From Pycnococcus provasolii (lineage: Eukaryota; Chlorophyta; Pseudoscourfieldiophyceae; Pseudoscourfieldiales), in the NCBI GenBank assembly GCA_049487715.1, contig CP150573.1, forward strand, positions 529,601-593,600: a stretch of DNA of 64,000 nucleotides, read 5' to 3'. Each line of letters begins with the position of its first letter. The first letter of the stretch is position 1. A model generated the notes under the pieces. That model was not told the origin of the DNA and ran no database searches. It was given only the letters and a program-made list of their open reading frames with translations. Shown one piece after another: positions 48,799 through 58,958 of this stretch. Made by a program: the position numbers and the translations under genes.

Positions 48799-51700
48799 CT
48801 ACAATTCAGCTTTGTTGTGCTGCGGAGAGTCCGTGTCAAATTCATCGCTTGGGGCGGGCGCCATAATCCCCTCGAGGGAGACGAGACCGGCGTCAGCCGT
48901 CGCGCCGGTGTGCTCCCGCGATATGGGCGCAACCTTATTCTCAAGGCAGTACATCTCGTACTCGTCCGCCTCGTAGAGGTGTCCTTCCGCCGCCTTAAGC
49001 GGGATGTCGTGGCTAACAATACGGAAGTACTGCCTTGGCGCGAGCGACCCGCTTTTGGGATCTGGAACCACAAGCACATCCGAACGTCGCAGCCTGCGCA
49101 GGTGCCTTCGCCCACATACAATTGCCTCACCCTTTCCCGCAACGAAAGGGTCATCCTCCACGCTCGCGACGCGATTGCGCATCGGCGACCGGCCGTATGG
49201 CATGCCGCTCATGCCGCCGCCGCCCATCGCGTCACCCATTCCTTCAGAAACGACCGCCTCCGCCTCGCCCATCAACTCGTCGTCGTAGCCTCCAAGCTCA
49301 AGCGTCTGCACACTGCTTCCAATATTCTCGCGATCTCCGCGCTTGCCACCTCCGCCATTCGAGGCACCCACCGGTGCGAGAGCATCGCCTATGTCAGGCT
49401 CTTCCTCAAGAAGCTTCAGCGCCTCGACATCCGTCAGTCCATTCTCGAGGAGGAACTCGACGATCGGTAGATGCTCGAAAGTTAGCATGCTACGCACGAA
49501 AAGCGCGCCGCAGGAAGTGCAGACGTCTCCCACGCCCTGCCCCGGAGCGAGCGCATTGGTTGCGCCGCATCGGTAGCACACAGGAAGCAACATCTCGTCG
49601 TCTTGGAAAGGAGTTGCGCGCACTGCAAGGCTGGCCAAGTCGAGCTTGCTCTCCAACGCGGGGGAAACGCGCATCGTCTGCATGCGATTGTAGGCGAGCC
49701 GGGCAAGCTTGTATGCACCAAGCGCCTCGGCACGCGTCGCAAGCGCCCACACGACGTATGTGGCGGATATGCCAAACGGCATCTCGACTCCACTGGAGAG
49801 ACGTGCGAGAAGGAAACGCGCGGCGTTGAGAACTGTGTGAGGTGGGTCGGACACGAACGGATCGTCGACGGCGTGCACGACGAACGCGTACGCGTGGTAC
49901 AATTCGGATCGCTCGAACATGTCCCAGTACGTTTCAACAGTCACGGGGTCGGTGATCGGCTCACCTGTGCCCCCGGCGGCTGCGTCAGCCACCTTGAGCA
50001 CGAGTCCTGCGAGCAGGTGGAAGAAGTGTGCGGCATCTCGGAAGCGGCGTTCGCAGACGGCATTTGCCGCGAGCTGCTCGAGAAGTCGCCGAGCCTCTCC
50101 CTCAAGGCCAGCTTGGTAGTACTGCGCAAGGGCCTCCTCAAAGCGATCGTTCTCCGTCAGCCAGCGCGCGTATGGGCGGAATACCTTCGCGCGCAGCTCG
50201 GGATTGTCACGAGCCAGGGTCATGGCCTGCTCCCACTGCCCAGCCTCGATGTGCATCGCCACCAACTTGCTAGTGTCGCCAAGCTTAACATAGAGCGCCT
50301 TGGCGGACGCGGCGTCGCCATTCTTTCGGAAGTGCGCCGCAACGACCTGCATGCTCGCGGTGTCGCGGTGTGGGTCGAGGTCTCTGACAATGTCCAGCAG
50401 CTTCGACGTGCGGTTGTTCTTGACGAGTAGCTGAACAGCTCGATCGACACGCCCCGCCTTGATGTACATCTCCGCCGCGCTGTCGTGGTCTGACGTCTGC
50501 TCGCTCCACTCCGCCTGCCGCCGCACAAGCTCGTCGTATGCTGCGCTGCCCAACGCGGTGGCTGAAAGGTTGGGACCTGCACTCTCCGCATACTTGCGTG
50601 CTTCCTCGAACATGCGAAGGTCTGTGTACATTTCAACAATGGCGTCGTACCTCTTCGCGTCGGCGAAAGACTTTGCGGCCGCATCGTAGCGTCCGCACAG
50701 AGCGTGTACCTGGCCAATCCAGTACGACTGCTCTGCGGGTGATAGGGTCGACACGTTGCGACCGCGAAGGCTGCTGTCAATGTGACTGAGCAGGTCCAAT
50801 GCTCGGTAATCTCGCACGCGGATGAGAACCTTTCTCGCGATGTCTAGCTTCATCGATTTCAGTGCCTCCTCTCCGAGCATACGCCAGTCCTGCTCCGTGA
50901 CGCCTAGACACGCGACGGTGTACGCTCGTTCAAATTCTCCACGCTCGACGTAGCGGTACAGGCCGGCGGAGAGAGGCACGTCCACCGTCTGCATGCACAC
51001 GTAGTGCAGACAGAACACCTTGCTTCCCTTGAAACCGACGACGAATCCTTGAAGGCGCTGCAGGTGCGGCGCAAATGGCCCCGTTTTGATACTAAGCGTC
51101 CCGTTGCCCGAGAAGCAGAACATATCCTCCTCCTCTGTGTTCCACGCGACGCTGTTGGCGTTGGTGTCCTCGTACACGATTTCCTTCGTGATGAGATCGT
51201 ACACGGCAACGCTCGTGCTCTCGTCCACGACGGCGAGCTTCTTCCGGCTTGCGCTCAGGTCAAGGCACCGGATCGCGGATGTGTGCTTGATGAGCTGTAT
51301 GGGGAACTGTGCGTTGACGAAAATCTTTAGAACGGCGCCCGACTTGAGTCCCACGAGAAGTCCCTCGCGCAGCGGCGGTCCGCCAACCACCTTGATGTAT
51401 CTGATGAGTCCGTCGAGAATCCACTCGCGCTCGCGAACGCCGTCGAGGCCGTAAAGGTGCAGTCTCTTTTCCTGGCACAGGATCACGTGACCCGACGTGA
51501 CGACGAGCAGGTTGCACTCAAGACGTCGGTGAATTTTCGCGAGAACGCGGTAGTGCATGCTGCTGGGGTTGCTCTGCACGGAGGAAGAACCTACCTTGCC
51601 ACTCGCGTCGCGTTCGCGGTGCACCTCGTAGATGATGATTCTGTCGGGCAGCTGCACCGCCAGCCGATCGCGATACACGGCAATTTTCTTGACGTAGTCG

Positions 51701-52830
51701 CGGCACTTGATGCGCACCTTCTGCTCTGTGATGAGATGTTGGATGATGACATCGGTCATGTAGTCGCGGTACGCGTACCTGTCCTGATAGAGACCGTGGA
51801 TGGTGCTGAATATGAGCTGGTACATGGCGATGGATCCGTCCTCACACCCGACGGCGACAAAGTTCATGCCAGGCCTCGGCTTGCATGCCCACACCCAGCT
51901 CGAGCGCTCCGCCACGGTGGTGAGTCGAACGCCCTCGGTAGTGCACAGGCTAACACGCTTATCCGTTCCTCCGACGACGATGTACTCGCCGCCGGTGAAG
52001 TACGCGACGGAGCACGGGTCGCAGTACGTCGGCGCATCTACCGCCTTGTTGCTGCTCAAAGTTTTGCTCGCGTCGGCAGCCGCCTGTGCGGACTTCGCAT
52101 CCTTGCCTCCGTATCCAAGGAATCGGTCGCGTCCGATTTGGTTCCCGCTGAGCTGGTAGAAGCTCAGCGTTCCGTCCCAGCAGCCAACACACAGCACCTC
52201 TGAGGCGACGAGCGACGCCTTGTTTGGGTCATTCGCGCCGCTGCTGACGAACCCACCGCCGCGTTCGGGTGCCCACGACAGCGTCCAGATTGGCGCGGTT
52301 CTTTGGATCATCACCTTTTCTGTCCCCTTGCGGTCTCGCACGCTGATGCGTCCGTCCACCATGCCCAGGGCGAGGTACTGGCCGTCCGCCGTCCACGACT
52401 GGCTTAGCACCTTGGCTGGCATCTTGTGCTTTTCGACGCTTTTCGCCTCGGGGCTCCACAGCCCAAAGTCCGAGGCGGTTGCGCTTGAAAGCTGCTGTGT
52501 GATGGGGTTATAAGCGAGGCACTGGATCGAGTCGTGGTGGCTAAATTTGAGGATGCCCTCCGCCTTTGACGTCCATATGATGACCTGTCTGTCCGCGCCT
52601 CCGCTCGCGAATCGCTTGCCATCCTTGCTGTACGCGACGCAGTATACGCTATCCTTGTGTCCCTTGAGAGAGTGCAGCAGGTCGCCGTCGCTTGCGTCGT
52701 ACACGACGACGCGCGAGCCTACAGCGGCGACGACTTGCGACCCGTCTGGGCTGAACACGAGGTCGTAGCACACGGATCTGATTCCGTCGCGCTCAGGCAC
52801 CTGGTCGGACCACGCGACGACCGCGCGCAT
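48799..52830 (-). CDS. IFT122: Intraflagellar transport protein IFT122 (IFT-A complex)
   Basis: A core IFT-A subunit that carries cargo in retrograde flagellar transport. 1343 aa from the ATG at 52830, with no introns seen. N-terminal WD40 propellers occupy about 1-620: YDLVFSPDGSQVVAAVGSRV, GHKDSVYCVAYSKDGKRFASGGADRQVIIWTS, IQCLAYNPITQQLSSAT. The C-terminal half is TPR-like helices (residues about 640-1130; AEMYIKAGRVDRAVQLLVKN, FRKNGDAASAKALYVKLGD). A zinc-ribbon-like Cys set follows near 1075-1100 (CYRCGATNALAPGQG, CTSCG), as in IFT122/IFT140. Full length matches the family. It converges on the kinase gene with 87 bp between stops. It implies that the organism builds flagella. Confidence 0.93.
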   Translation of the reverse strand: MRAVVAWSDQVPERDGIRSVCYDLVFSPDGSQVVAAVGSRVVVYDASDGDLLHSLKGHKDSVYCVAYSKDGKRFASGGADRQVIIWTSKAEGILKFSHHDSIQCLAYNPITQQLSSATASDFGLWSPEAKSVEKHKMPAKVLSQSWTADGQYLALGMVDGRISVRDRKGTEKVMIQRTAPIWTLSWAPERGGGFVSSGANDPNKASLVASEVLCVGCWDGTLSFYQLSGNQIGRDRFLGYGGKDAKSAQAAADASKTLSSNKAVDAPTYCDPCSVAYFTGGEYIVVGGTDKRVSLCTTEGVRLTTVAERSSWVWACKPRPGMNFVAVGCEDGSIAMYQLIFSTIHGLYQDRYAYRDYMTDVIIQHLITEQKVRIKCRDYVKKIAVYRDRLAVQLPDRIIIYEVHRERDASGKVGSSSVQSNPSSMHYRVLAKIHRRLECNLLVVTSGHVILCQEKRLHLYGLDGVREREWILDGLIRYIKVVGGPPLREGLLVGLKSGAVLKIFVNAQFPIQLIKHTSAIRCLDLSASRKKLAVVDESTSVAVYDLITKEIVYEDTNANSVAWNTEEEDMFCFSGNGTLSIKTGPFAPHLQRLQGFVVGFKGSKVFCLHYVCMQTVDVPLSAGLYRYVERGEFERAYTVACLGVTEQDWRMLGEEALKSMKLDIARKVLIRVRDYRALDLLSHIDSSLRGRNVSTLSPAEQSYWIGQVHALCGRYDAAAKSFADAKRYDAIVEMYTDLRMFEEARKYAESAGPNLSATALGSAAYDELVRRQAEWSEQTSDHDSAAEMYIKAGRVDRAVQLLVKNNRTSKLLDIVRDLDPHRDTASMQVVAAHFRKNGDAASAKALYVKLGDTSKLVAMHIEAGQWEQAMTLARDNPELRAKVFRPYARWLTENDRFEEALAQYYQAGLEGEARRLLEQLAANAVCERRFRDAAHFFHLLAGLVLKVADAAAGGTGEPITDPVTVETYWDMFERSELYHAYAFVVHAVDDPFVSDPPHTVLNAARFLLARLSSGVEMPFGISATYVVWALATRAEALGAYKLARLAYNRMQTMRVSPALESKLDLASLAVRATPFQDDEMLLPVCYRCGATNALAPGQGVGDVCTSCGALFVRSMLTFEHLPIVEFLLENGLTDVEALKLLEEEPDIGDALAPVGASNGGGGKRGDRENIGSSVQTLELGGYDDELMGEAEAVVSEGMGDAMGGGGMSGMPYGRSPMRNRVASVEDDPFVAGKGEAIVCGRRHLRRLRRSDVLVVPDPKSGSLAPRQYFRIVSHDIPLKAAEGHLYEADEYEMYCLENKVAPISREHTGATADAGLVSLEGIMAPAPSDEFDTDSPQHNKAEL

Positions 52831-53788
52831 GGTGAGTAGGGTAACGGGTCGTTGTTTTTATGTTTCAGGCGGATGATGACGCGCAGTATCTCCCTGAGAG
52901 TCTTTGTTTTTTTGATTTGAAAAAAAGGGAAAAAAGGCCCTAACACGTAAGCCTGTTTGTTTTGTTAGGGGGTGCTTTGCGAAGAGAGTTGCGCGAGGTG
53001 AATGTCAAAGCGTGGCCGGAGTGTGTCCGTTGTTAAGGTGCGCGGCCGCCTACTGCCCGTAGCTCGCGTGTGCGTGTGCTTGTGCTTGTTTGCGCTGCGT
53101 TTGGCGCGGGAATTGCGGGAGGGAGGGAGGGAGGAGGGAGGGAGAGGGAGGGAGCTTTTGCTTAAGCCGCGGGCACTCCGGGCACTCCGGCAGTCCGGGC
53201 CGGGCAGGGGTTGGACAGAGAGAACCTATTGTAGTCGATTAGAGTGGGGAGGGACGGCACCCCTGCGAGCCCGCTTTTGGGCGCGACTGCAGGCCTGAGT
53301 GAGGCCTGAGGGGGAGGGAGAGGGCCCAGGAGGCAGGGCTCGGCGGCCACGGCTGCGGCGCTAATAAACCTCCTCCAGTCCTCCCTGCAGAGACGACTTG
53401 CGCCTCAAGGGGCAGCCCAGCCAACGTCTCTCGCCCCAATATGTCACTGCAACGGCACCAGCAGGACGGGCAGAGGATCGTCTTGGGGGATCCGTCCCTG
53501 GTCACCTGGTGTTTGACGTGAAAATGTGGGAAGAACCAAGAAGGGAGAAACCCTAAAAGCCCCCCCCCCCCCCTGAGGCCTGAGCTTCGAGAAGTCCACT
53601 GGGGCGGCTTCTATCCCGATCTTCTCTCTGCTTCTGCTTCTGCGTCATTCCTTCCCCCGTTGTTGCCTGCTCTTTCTTCTGGTTCTGTTCGTCCCTTGTT
53701 CCCCCTCCCCCTACACAAGTCTATCACCACCCCTCCCCTCCCTCCCCCGATCACAACCAACAACACACTACTACTACTACTACACGCC
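52831..53788. promoter_or_regulatory. Divergent promoter, IFT122 / calreticulin, with telobox
   Basis: About 960 bp. CCCTAAC at 52939-52945 and GTTAGGGGG near 52964 lie 110-140 bp upstream of IFT122. An exact AAACCCTAA telobox lies at 53548-53556, about 235 bp upstream of the calreticulin ATG, followed by a C-run (53562-53573). GGGAGGGAGG repeats are at 53115-53155. No gene recognised. Confidence 0.5.
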
Positions 53789-55277
53789 ATGCCCGTGATG
53801 TCCAAGCTTGTTGGCGCTGCAGCACTGCTCGCATTCACAGCCACGAACGCGCACGCTACCACCTACTTCAAGGACGACTTCGCAAGTACGTTCACAAAGG
53901 GCGATCGGGAAGGGAAGGAAAGGGAAGGGAAGGGAGTGTGCGATCTGATCAACTAGCTCGGGGAGAGAGATGTCCGTGTTTCATCATCCTCGGATGAAAG
54001 GGGGGAAAATGTGGCGAGGGAGATTTGTTTGCGCCTCGCCCCCTCCACGTTTTGTATTCAGATGTGCGCCAAAAACGAACCAAAGTAACAATCGACTCAC
54101 GCAACTACCTCTAACACCAACTGCAGAAGGCATGACGAAGTGGAAGGCGTCGACGTGGAAGGAGAACGATGGCACGAAGGGCGAGTTCACCGTCACGGCG
54201 GGTGACTTTTTCGGTGACGAGAAGATCAACACGGGAATCAAAACGGGACCGGATGCGCGATTTTTCGCAACGTACGCTGACTTTGACAAGCCGTTCACGA
54301 ACGAGGGCAAGGACCTCGTCTTCCAGTTCAGCGCGAAGAACGAGCAGGGCATCGACTGTGGCGGCGGGTACTTCAAGCTGCTTCCCAAGTCGAGCGAGAT
54401 GAAGGACTTCTCCGGCGATACGCCGTACAGCATCATGTTCGGGCCGGATATCTGCGGAGCCACGAAGCGCGTTCACGCCATCTTCACCTACAAGGGCAAG
54501 AACCTGCTCAAGAAGGTTGACGTTCCTTGCGAGACGGACAAGCACACGCACGTGTACACTCTGCACGTCAAGCCGGACAACACGTACGACATTCTCGTCG
54601 ACGGCGAATCCAAGGCGAGCGGAAACCTCGAAGATGACTGGGAGTTCCTGAAGCCGAAGACGATCAAGGATCCCGACGCAACGAAGCCGGATGACTGGGA
54701 CGAGCGCGCACAGATTCCCGACGAATCGGACGTCAAGCCGGAGGGCTGGGACGACATTCCCGCGGAGATTCCAGATCCGGAGGCTGAGCAGCCGGAGGAC
54801 TGGGACGAGGAGGATGACGGCACATGGGAAGCACCGATGATCCCGAACCCGGAGTACAAGGGTGAATGGAAGCAGAAGATGATTGACAACCCAGACTACA
54901 AGGGTGTCTGGGTGGCGCCTGACATTGACAACCCGGAGTACGAGGCGGACGATAAGCTGTACTTGTACAAGGATCTCGCTTACGTTGCCACAGAGATCTG
55001 GCAGGTCAAGGCGGGAACGGTATTCGACAACATTATTGTCACGGACGACATTAAGGAGGCTGACAAGTTCCGCCAGGATACGTACGGTGCGACGATCGAG
55101 GCTGAGAAGGAGGCTCTGAAGGAGATTGAGGATAAGAAGCGCGAGGAGGACGAGGCGAAGGCGAAGGAGGCTGAGGAGGAGAGGAAGAAGCTCGAGGCTG
55201 AGGAGGAGGACGAGGAGGAGGAGGAGGACGAGGAGGACGAGGAGGACGACACCAAGGAGGTGAAGGACGAGTTGTAG
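53789..55277 (+). CDS. Calreticulin (ER lectin chaperone; one inferred intron)
   Basis: Calreticulin is a Ca2+-binding lectin chaperone of the ER lumen that folds N-glycoproteins. Exon 1 (53789-53885) encodes a signal peptide (VGAAALLAFTATNAHA) and starts the mature end TYFKDDFA. A GT-AG intron (53886-54126, 241 nt, GTACGT donor, CTGCAG acceptor) joins it in frame to KGMTKWKASTWK; total 415 aa, the normal size. The lectin domain has GGGYFKLLP and YSIMFGPDICG. The P-domain carries type-1 repeats (IKDPDATKPDDWDE, IPDPEAEQPEDWDEEDDG) and type-2 repeats (NPEYKGEW, NPDYKGVW). The acidic C-domain ends in KDEL. The absence of a transmembrane segment separates it from calnexin. Confidence 0.95.
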
Positions 55278-55342
55278 AAGGATACAAGGAACAAAAGATG
55301 CAGAAAATTGTGGGTAAGGGAAAAGTTGTTACAGAAATCTGT

Positions 55343-55362
55343 GATTGCTCATTCAGTAAATG
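55343..55362 (+). terminator. Putative 3'-end processing motif of calreticulin
   Basis: GATTGCTCATTCAGTAAATG lies about 66 nt after the stop codon on the sense strand. The core TTGCTCATTCAGTAA is shared with SNW, and with TBCC apart from one base. Confidence 0.5.
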
Positions 55363-55638
55363 GAAGAAAGGGGGGAGTTGGTGTGTGTACTTTCTTGCTA
55401 TGCGCTTTTGGATGTGCGGGCACATCTCCGCGCGATCCACTCACTGTTCATGACCACTGTTCATGACGTTCCCTACGAATGGGACGGGGAAGGATTCGGA
55501 CGACGACGCCACTGCTTCGGAACGTAGTAAACAACAACAAAAAAAAAAAAAAAAAGAAAGGGAGACTGGTTGTTCCCGAGAGGAGAGGAAGAAAAAAAAG
55601 TGTGTATTTGTTACCCCACGTCCCGTCGTCTCGTCGAT
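55363..55638. other. Convergent 3' region calreticulin / nonaspanin
   Basis: Contains an interrupted A-run (55538-55556) and a purine-rich segment to 55600. The A-run could be a retroposition scar, but no target-site repeat is seen. No gene recognised. Confidence 0.4.
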
Positions 55639-57480
55639 TCAATCTGACTTGATGTAGCGGTAGATACGGCGCACGAACGCGGAGCTGCCCAAGTATCCAA
55701 TTGCGCCGCACATGATGCCGAGTCCAATCACGAAGATGAGCGTGTAGCCAAAGTAGAAGCAGGTCTGGAAGAAGCCATTCATCTTCGTCTTCATGAAGAA
55801 GTAGTGGATGGAGTAGAGGAAGACGTACACCGCGGTGCTCGCGGCGGAACCGAACGCCGTCCACTGCCAGTGGTAGTTCTCGGCATTTAGCAAGAAGTAT
55901 GTACCAACAATCGTCACGCAGATCGTCACGATGATCAGAATCAAAAACACAAGCAACATGAAGCCGTACACGTAGTACACCTTGTAGTTCCAGAACGAAG
56001 TGAACACGAAGTAGAGCTCGATGAAGATGGCGCCAAACGGAAGCAAGCCACCAACGGTTGCAACGGACCACGGCTTGAGGTACCACCTCTTGTTCGGGAT
56101 CGGGCTGGGAATGCGCTTCACACGGCATGGGTTATCTGGCGTGCCGTTCCAGTTGCGTCCAATCACGGTGCCAAAGAGTGTCAAGGGGAATGAGATGAAC
56201 GACCAGATGAGCAGCACGACGACGATCGAGCCGAACGGCACCGCCGCAAGGCTGTGGTAGAAGATGGCGATCGTGTTGAGTGCAAAAGCTATGCCGAAGC
56301 ATGTTCCGGGGAATAAACTCGCCGTCAGCAGCATGCAGCGTATCCATGACTTGCCGTCGTTGCGCGCGTAGAATCCTCCGCTGACGTACCCGCCGATAAA
56401 TGCCGTGAGAGCGTAGCAGACGATGAGGGCGGTCACGATGGCACCACGCCCGACGTACAGCGAGCCGAAAATGGACAGCAAGATTACGAGAAGTGTCAGG
56501 CACGCGAGCTGAGCACCCGTGCCGACAAGGGCGCTCAGGAGAACGAGCCACGGCGCAGGTCGGAACACGTCGCCGTGAACGAGCTTCCAGCCGCTCTCCT
56601 CGCTCATGTCCCGCTCGAGACTCTCGAGGTCATCCTCCTCGCGCGCGTAGCGCGCGTAGTCGTTGCGGAGCGTGCGCATGAGGATCATGGAAACCAGACC
56701 CGTCAAGAAGATGACCATCATGAAGCTATTGAAGATGGAGAACCAGTGGATCTGGTGCTCGAAGAAGTTGTAGTCGAGGTAGCGCTCGAAGCGTCGGCGA
56801 AACGGGATGGCTGTGCTCTCCCACCTCACGCTGTAGGTGAACTCCAGTGTCGTGCCGGGTGTGAGCGGCCTGGGGTTTTCGCTCGTGAGGTTCACCTGGA
56901 TAATCTGGTGCCCGCTGTACGCGATGTCGAAGCTTTTGTGCGTGTAGATGTACGTTTTCGCGGAATCGCCGTCACCGCCACTCTCGCCACCCTCGGTAAC
57001 GTGCTCTCCAACAAAGCCCCAGATTGGCAGGTCATCTACAAACAGCTCGTACCAGTAGTGGTGCTGGACGGCGTACTTGAAGTGCTCAACCTTCTTCTCG
57101 TCGAGCGGATCCTGGCACAGGGCTCGCTTTGGTATGTCCACGCGAAACCTCATCTCCAGCTGGCTGTCGATGAGCTCGTTGCCCTGCAGCACTTCGCCGA
57201 GTCCTCCCCACTTGTGCACAGGCTTGGCTTCCGGGTGCGGCTTGCAGAACGGCAGCTCGTAGTAGTTGTACGTCTCCTGCGGGTTGTTGTACGGACCAAC
57301 CTTGTTCACCCACAGCGGGAAGGAGTCGCCCATCGCGTACTTGTGATCGTACTCGTCCGCCCGTGCTCCCCCCGCAAGCATGACCACTGCGGCTAGCGCC
57401 ATGAGCACGCTGATTCGCGTCGCGCACCCTCTCCTCAAGCTGCACCTCCAGTGCATCTCCGCCGCGGTGGTCGCCTCCAT
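55639..57480 (-). CDS. TM9SF/nonaspanin (EMP70) membrane protein
   Basis: TM9 proteins are Golgi/endosomal nine-span membrane proteins involved in sorting and adhesion. 613 aa from the ATG at 57480. A cleavable signal sequence (LMALAAVVMLAGGARA) spans to about residue 41, then the large lumenal domain with FPLWVNKVGPYNNPQETYNYY, ELPFCKP and GLGEVLQGNELIDS. Nine hydrophobic helices run from about 270 to 600 (FNSFMMVIFLTGLVSMILMR first; GYTLIFVIGLGIMCGAIGYL last). HGDVFRPAP after the first helix is conserved. The cytosolic end YRYIKSD matches the KxD COPI-retention signal of the family. The gene lies in tandem with the CXXC gene upstream. Confidence 0.93.
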   Translation of the reverse strand: MEATTAAEMHWRCSLRRGCATRISVLMALAAVVMLAGGARADEYDHKYAMGDSFPLWVNKVGPYNNPQETYNYYELPFCKPHPEAKPVHKWGGLGEVLQGNELIDSQLEMRFRVDIPKRALCQDPLDEKKVEHFKYAVQHHYWYELFVDDLPIWGFVGEHVTEGGESGGDGDSAKTYIYTHKSFDIAYSGHQIIQVNLTSENPRPLTPGTTLEFTYSVRWESTAIPFRRRFERYLDYNFFEHQIHWFSIFNSFMMVIFLTGLVSMILMRTLRNDYARYAREEDDLESLERDMSEESGWKLVHGDVFRPAPWLVLLSALVGTGAQLACLTLLVILLSIFGSLYVGRGAIVTALIVCYALTAFIGGYVSGGFYARNDGKSWIRCMLLTASLFPGTCFGIAFALNTIAIFYHSLAAVPFGSIVVVLLIWSFISFPLTLFGTVIGRNWNGTPDNPCRVKRIPSPIPNKRWYLKPWSVATVGGLLPFGAIFIELYFVFTSFWNYKVYYVYGFMLLVFLILIIVTICVTIVGTYFLLNAENYHWQWTAFGSAASTAVYVFLYSIHYFFMKTKMNGFFQTCFYFGYTLIFVIGLGIMCGAIGYLGSSAFVRRIYRYIKSD

Positions 57481-57872
57481 CGGAAGGACGAGTGCGGAGT
57501 TGTTGTTTGGTGCGCGTTTGCGTCAAAGTTCGGAATGGCGGGTGCTCAAGAGGGAAGAGGGGAGAGGGAGGAGCCTGGGGAGAGGAGAGAGGGAGAGGAG
57601 AGCACACCACCCCTCTCACCTCTCCTCTCCCTTTTCCCTATTTTCCGAAACAAAGGCCAGAGGCCAGAGGGTGAGGAGACTCCTCGGAAACTAGCCTGGG
57701 AAACGCCGGGAAGGGAAGACATCGGCAAAGCCCTAACGGATAGCACAAAAATGCCTCTCGTATGTAGTGTGACCGTCGTACTTGACCACCATGGCCGCAT
57801 AAAGTAAAGTAAAGTACGTTCAATTTACGGAAAAAAAGAATGAGTGGGCCGTCTTAGTGTGTGAAGGAAGGT
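57481..57872. other. Intergenic region, CXXC end / nonaspanin start
   Basis: GGGAGAGGAG-type purine repeats at 57555-57600. GCCCTAACGG at 57730-57739 is telobox-like and about 250 bp upstream of the nonaspanin ATG. AAAGTAAAGTAAAGTACGTTC at about 57801-57821 is a short tandem. No gene seen. Confidence 0.4.
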
Positions 57873-58958
57873 TCAGGTCGTCCTGCTCATCCTGCTCATC
57901 AAGATGAGCATGATGGCGTAAGCCTTATGGTACAGCACCTCCATGCGCACGTTCGCCGGGTCGTCCGGAATGACCACGTGCGTCGCGATGTCGTCGACGT
58001 TGTCAAGAGTCACAGAAGTGAGTGCATCGCGCAATTTCTTCCCCTCCTCCACGGTCCTTGCCGCCTCCGAACCCTTCAAGATCACGGCCACAACGCGCTC
58101 AAAGAGGGTTGGGGCTGTCAGACTGTCACTCGCCGCTGCGCTGGTGTTTGGCAGAAAGTGACGCAAAAGTGCAGACGGCGGTGACGACGGTGTTTGCCAC
58201 GGTGCACCTGCCGAAGCACCCATTCTCCCTTCTCCTTGCTCCCACTCGCGTGCGCGCTTGCGTGGATCGTTCAGCCAGCTGTGCTCCGCGCCGCCGTACG
58301 CGGCAGCAATGGCAGGTGGAGGCGGCAGTGGTGGTGGTGGCGGCGGCGGCGGTGGCTGTCCTCCTTCTTGACTCAAAATCCCGGCATTCTCCATAGCATC
58401 CTTCATCGCCTTCTGCTGCCTCTTCCGTGTGAGGCAACCCTTCTTCAGATTCAGGTTTAAGCACGTCTTGCACTTCCCACAGCGCTCACCAGGACGGAGC
58501 GGGTTCGGGACGATGTGTGCAATTGTCACCGTCTTCTCCTCCTGCGCCTTGACCAAGAGGCACTTCTTCTTGTGCGACGGCTTGAGACACGTGTTGCACT
58601 TCCCACACCTATAACCAGGTTGTAGAGGACCCTGACTGCGAACGAGCGCCGGCAGCTCGGCTGTGGCTTCGGAGTCCGCCTCCATTTTCAGGGGTGACTG
58701 GGAAGGTATTCGGTATTCGTCGTCCACCGTCGCATCCGTCGTCGTCGTCGACTCCTCGTTGGGCTCGCCACCCGCCGCCACGGGTTTCTTCTCGCCGCCA
58801 TGCGAACGTGCGAACACGTCGTCCTCGTCCTCCGTATCCATTTCGTCATGCCCCTTCTGAGGTTGCTGCGCTTCTTGCGCCGGATCCTGCGGCGCTGTTT
58901 TCAGCACCGCGGGTATGTTGACGAGCGGACCCGGCGAGACGACGCCGTTGCTCGCCAT
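57873..58958 (-). CDS. Protein with two half-CXXC zinc modules
   Basis: 361 aa from the ATG at 58958. Two modules with identical spacing, C-x2-C-x2-C-x8-C, sit at 118-133 (RCGKCNTCLKPSHKKKC) and 160-175 (RCGKCKTCLNLNLKKGC). Each resembles one half of the CXXC zinc finger that reads unmethylated CpG in animal KMT2, TET and CFP1 proteins; the canonical domain has two intertwined CGxCxxC units and eight ligands. Here the units are separated by 26 residues and each has four Cys, enough for one Zn. The flanks are acidic and Ser/Thr-rich, with a Pro run after the second module. The C-terminal ~75 residues are helical. A CpG-binding nuclear role is inferred, not shown. Confidence 0.72.
   Translation of the reverse strand: MASNGVVSPGPLVNIPAVLKTAPQDPAQEAQQPQKGHDEMDTEDEDDVFARSHGGEKKPVAAGGEPNEESTTTTDATVDDEYRIPSQSPLKMEADSEATAELPALVRSQGPLQPGYRCGKCNTCLKPSHKKKCLLVKAQEEKTVTIAHIVPNPLRPGERCGKCKTCLNLNLKKGCLTRKRQQKAMKDAMENAGILSQEGGQPPPPPPPPPLPPPPAIAAAYGGAEHSWLNDPRKRAREWEQGEGRMGASAGAPWQTPSSPPSALLRHFLPNTSAAASDSLTAPTLFERVVAVILKGSEAARTVEEGKKLRDALTSVTLDNVDDIATHVVIPDDPANVRMEVLYHKAYAIMLILMSRMSRTT

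Noticed and set aside
53002-53060. Frame starting MSKRGR, like ribosomal protein uL14
   Set aside because: Only the first six residues match; the rest is low-complexity and unlike uL14.
55538-55556. Retroposon tail from an A-run
   Set aside because: No flanking target-site duplication and no retroposon body; more likely simple-sequence slippage in a 3' flank.
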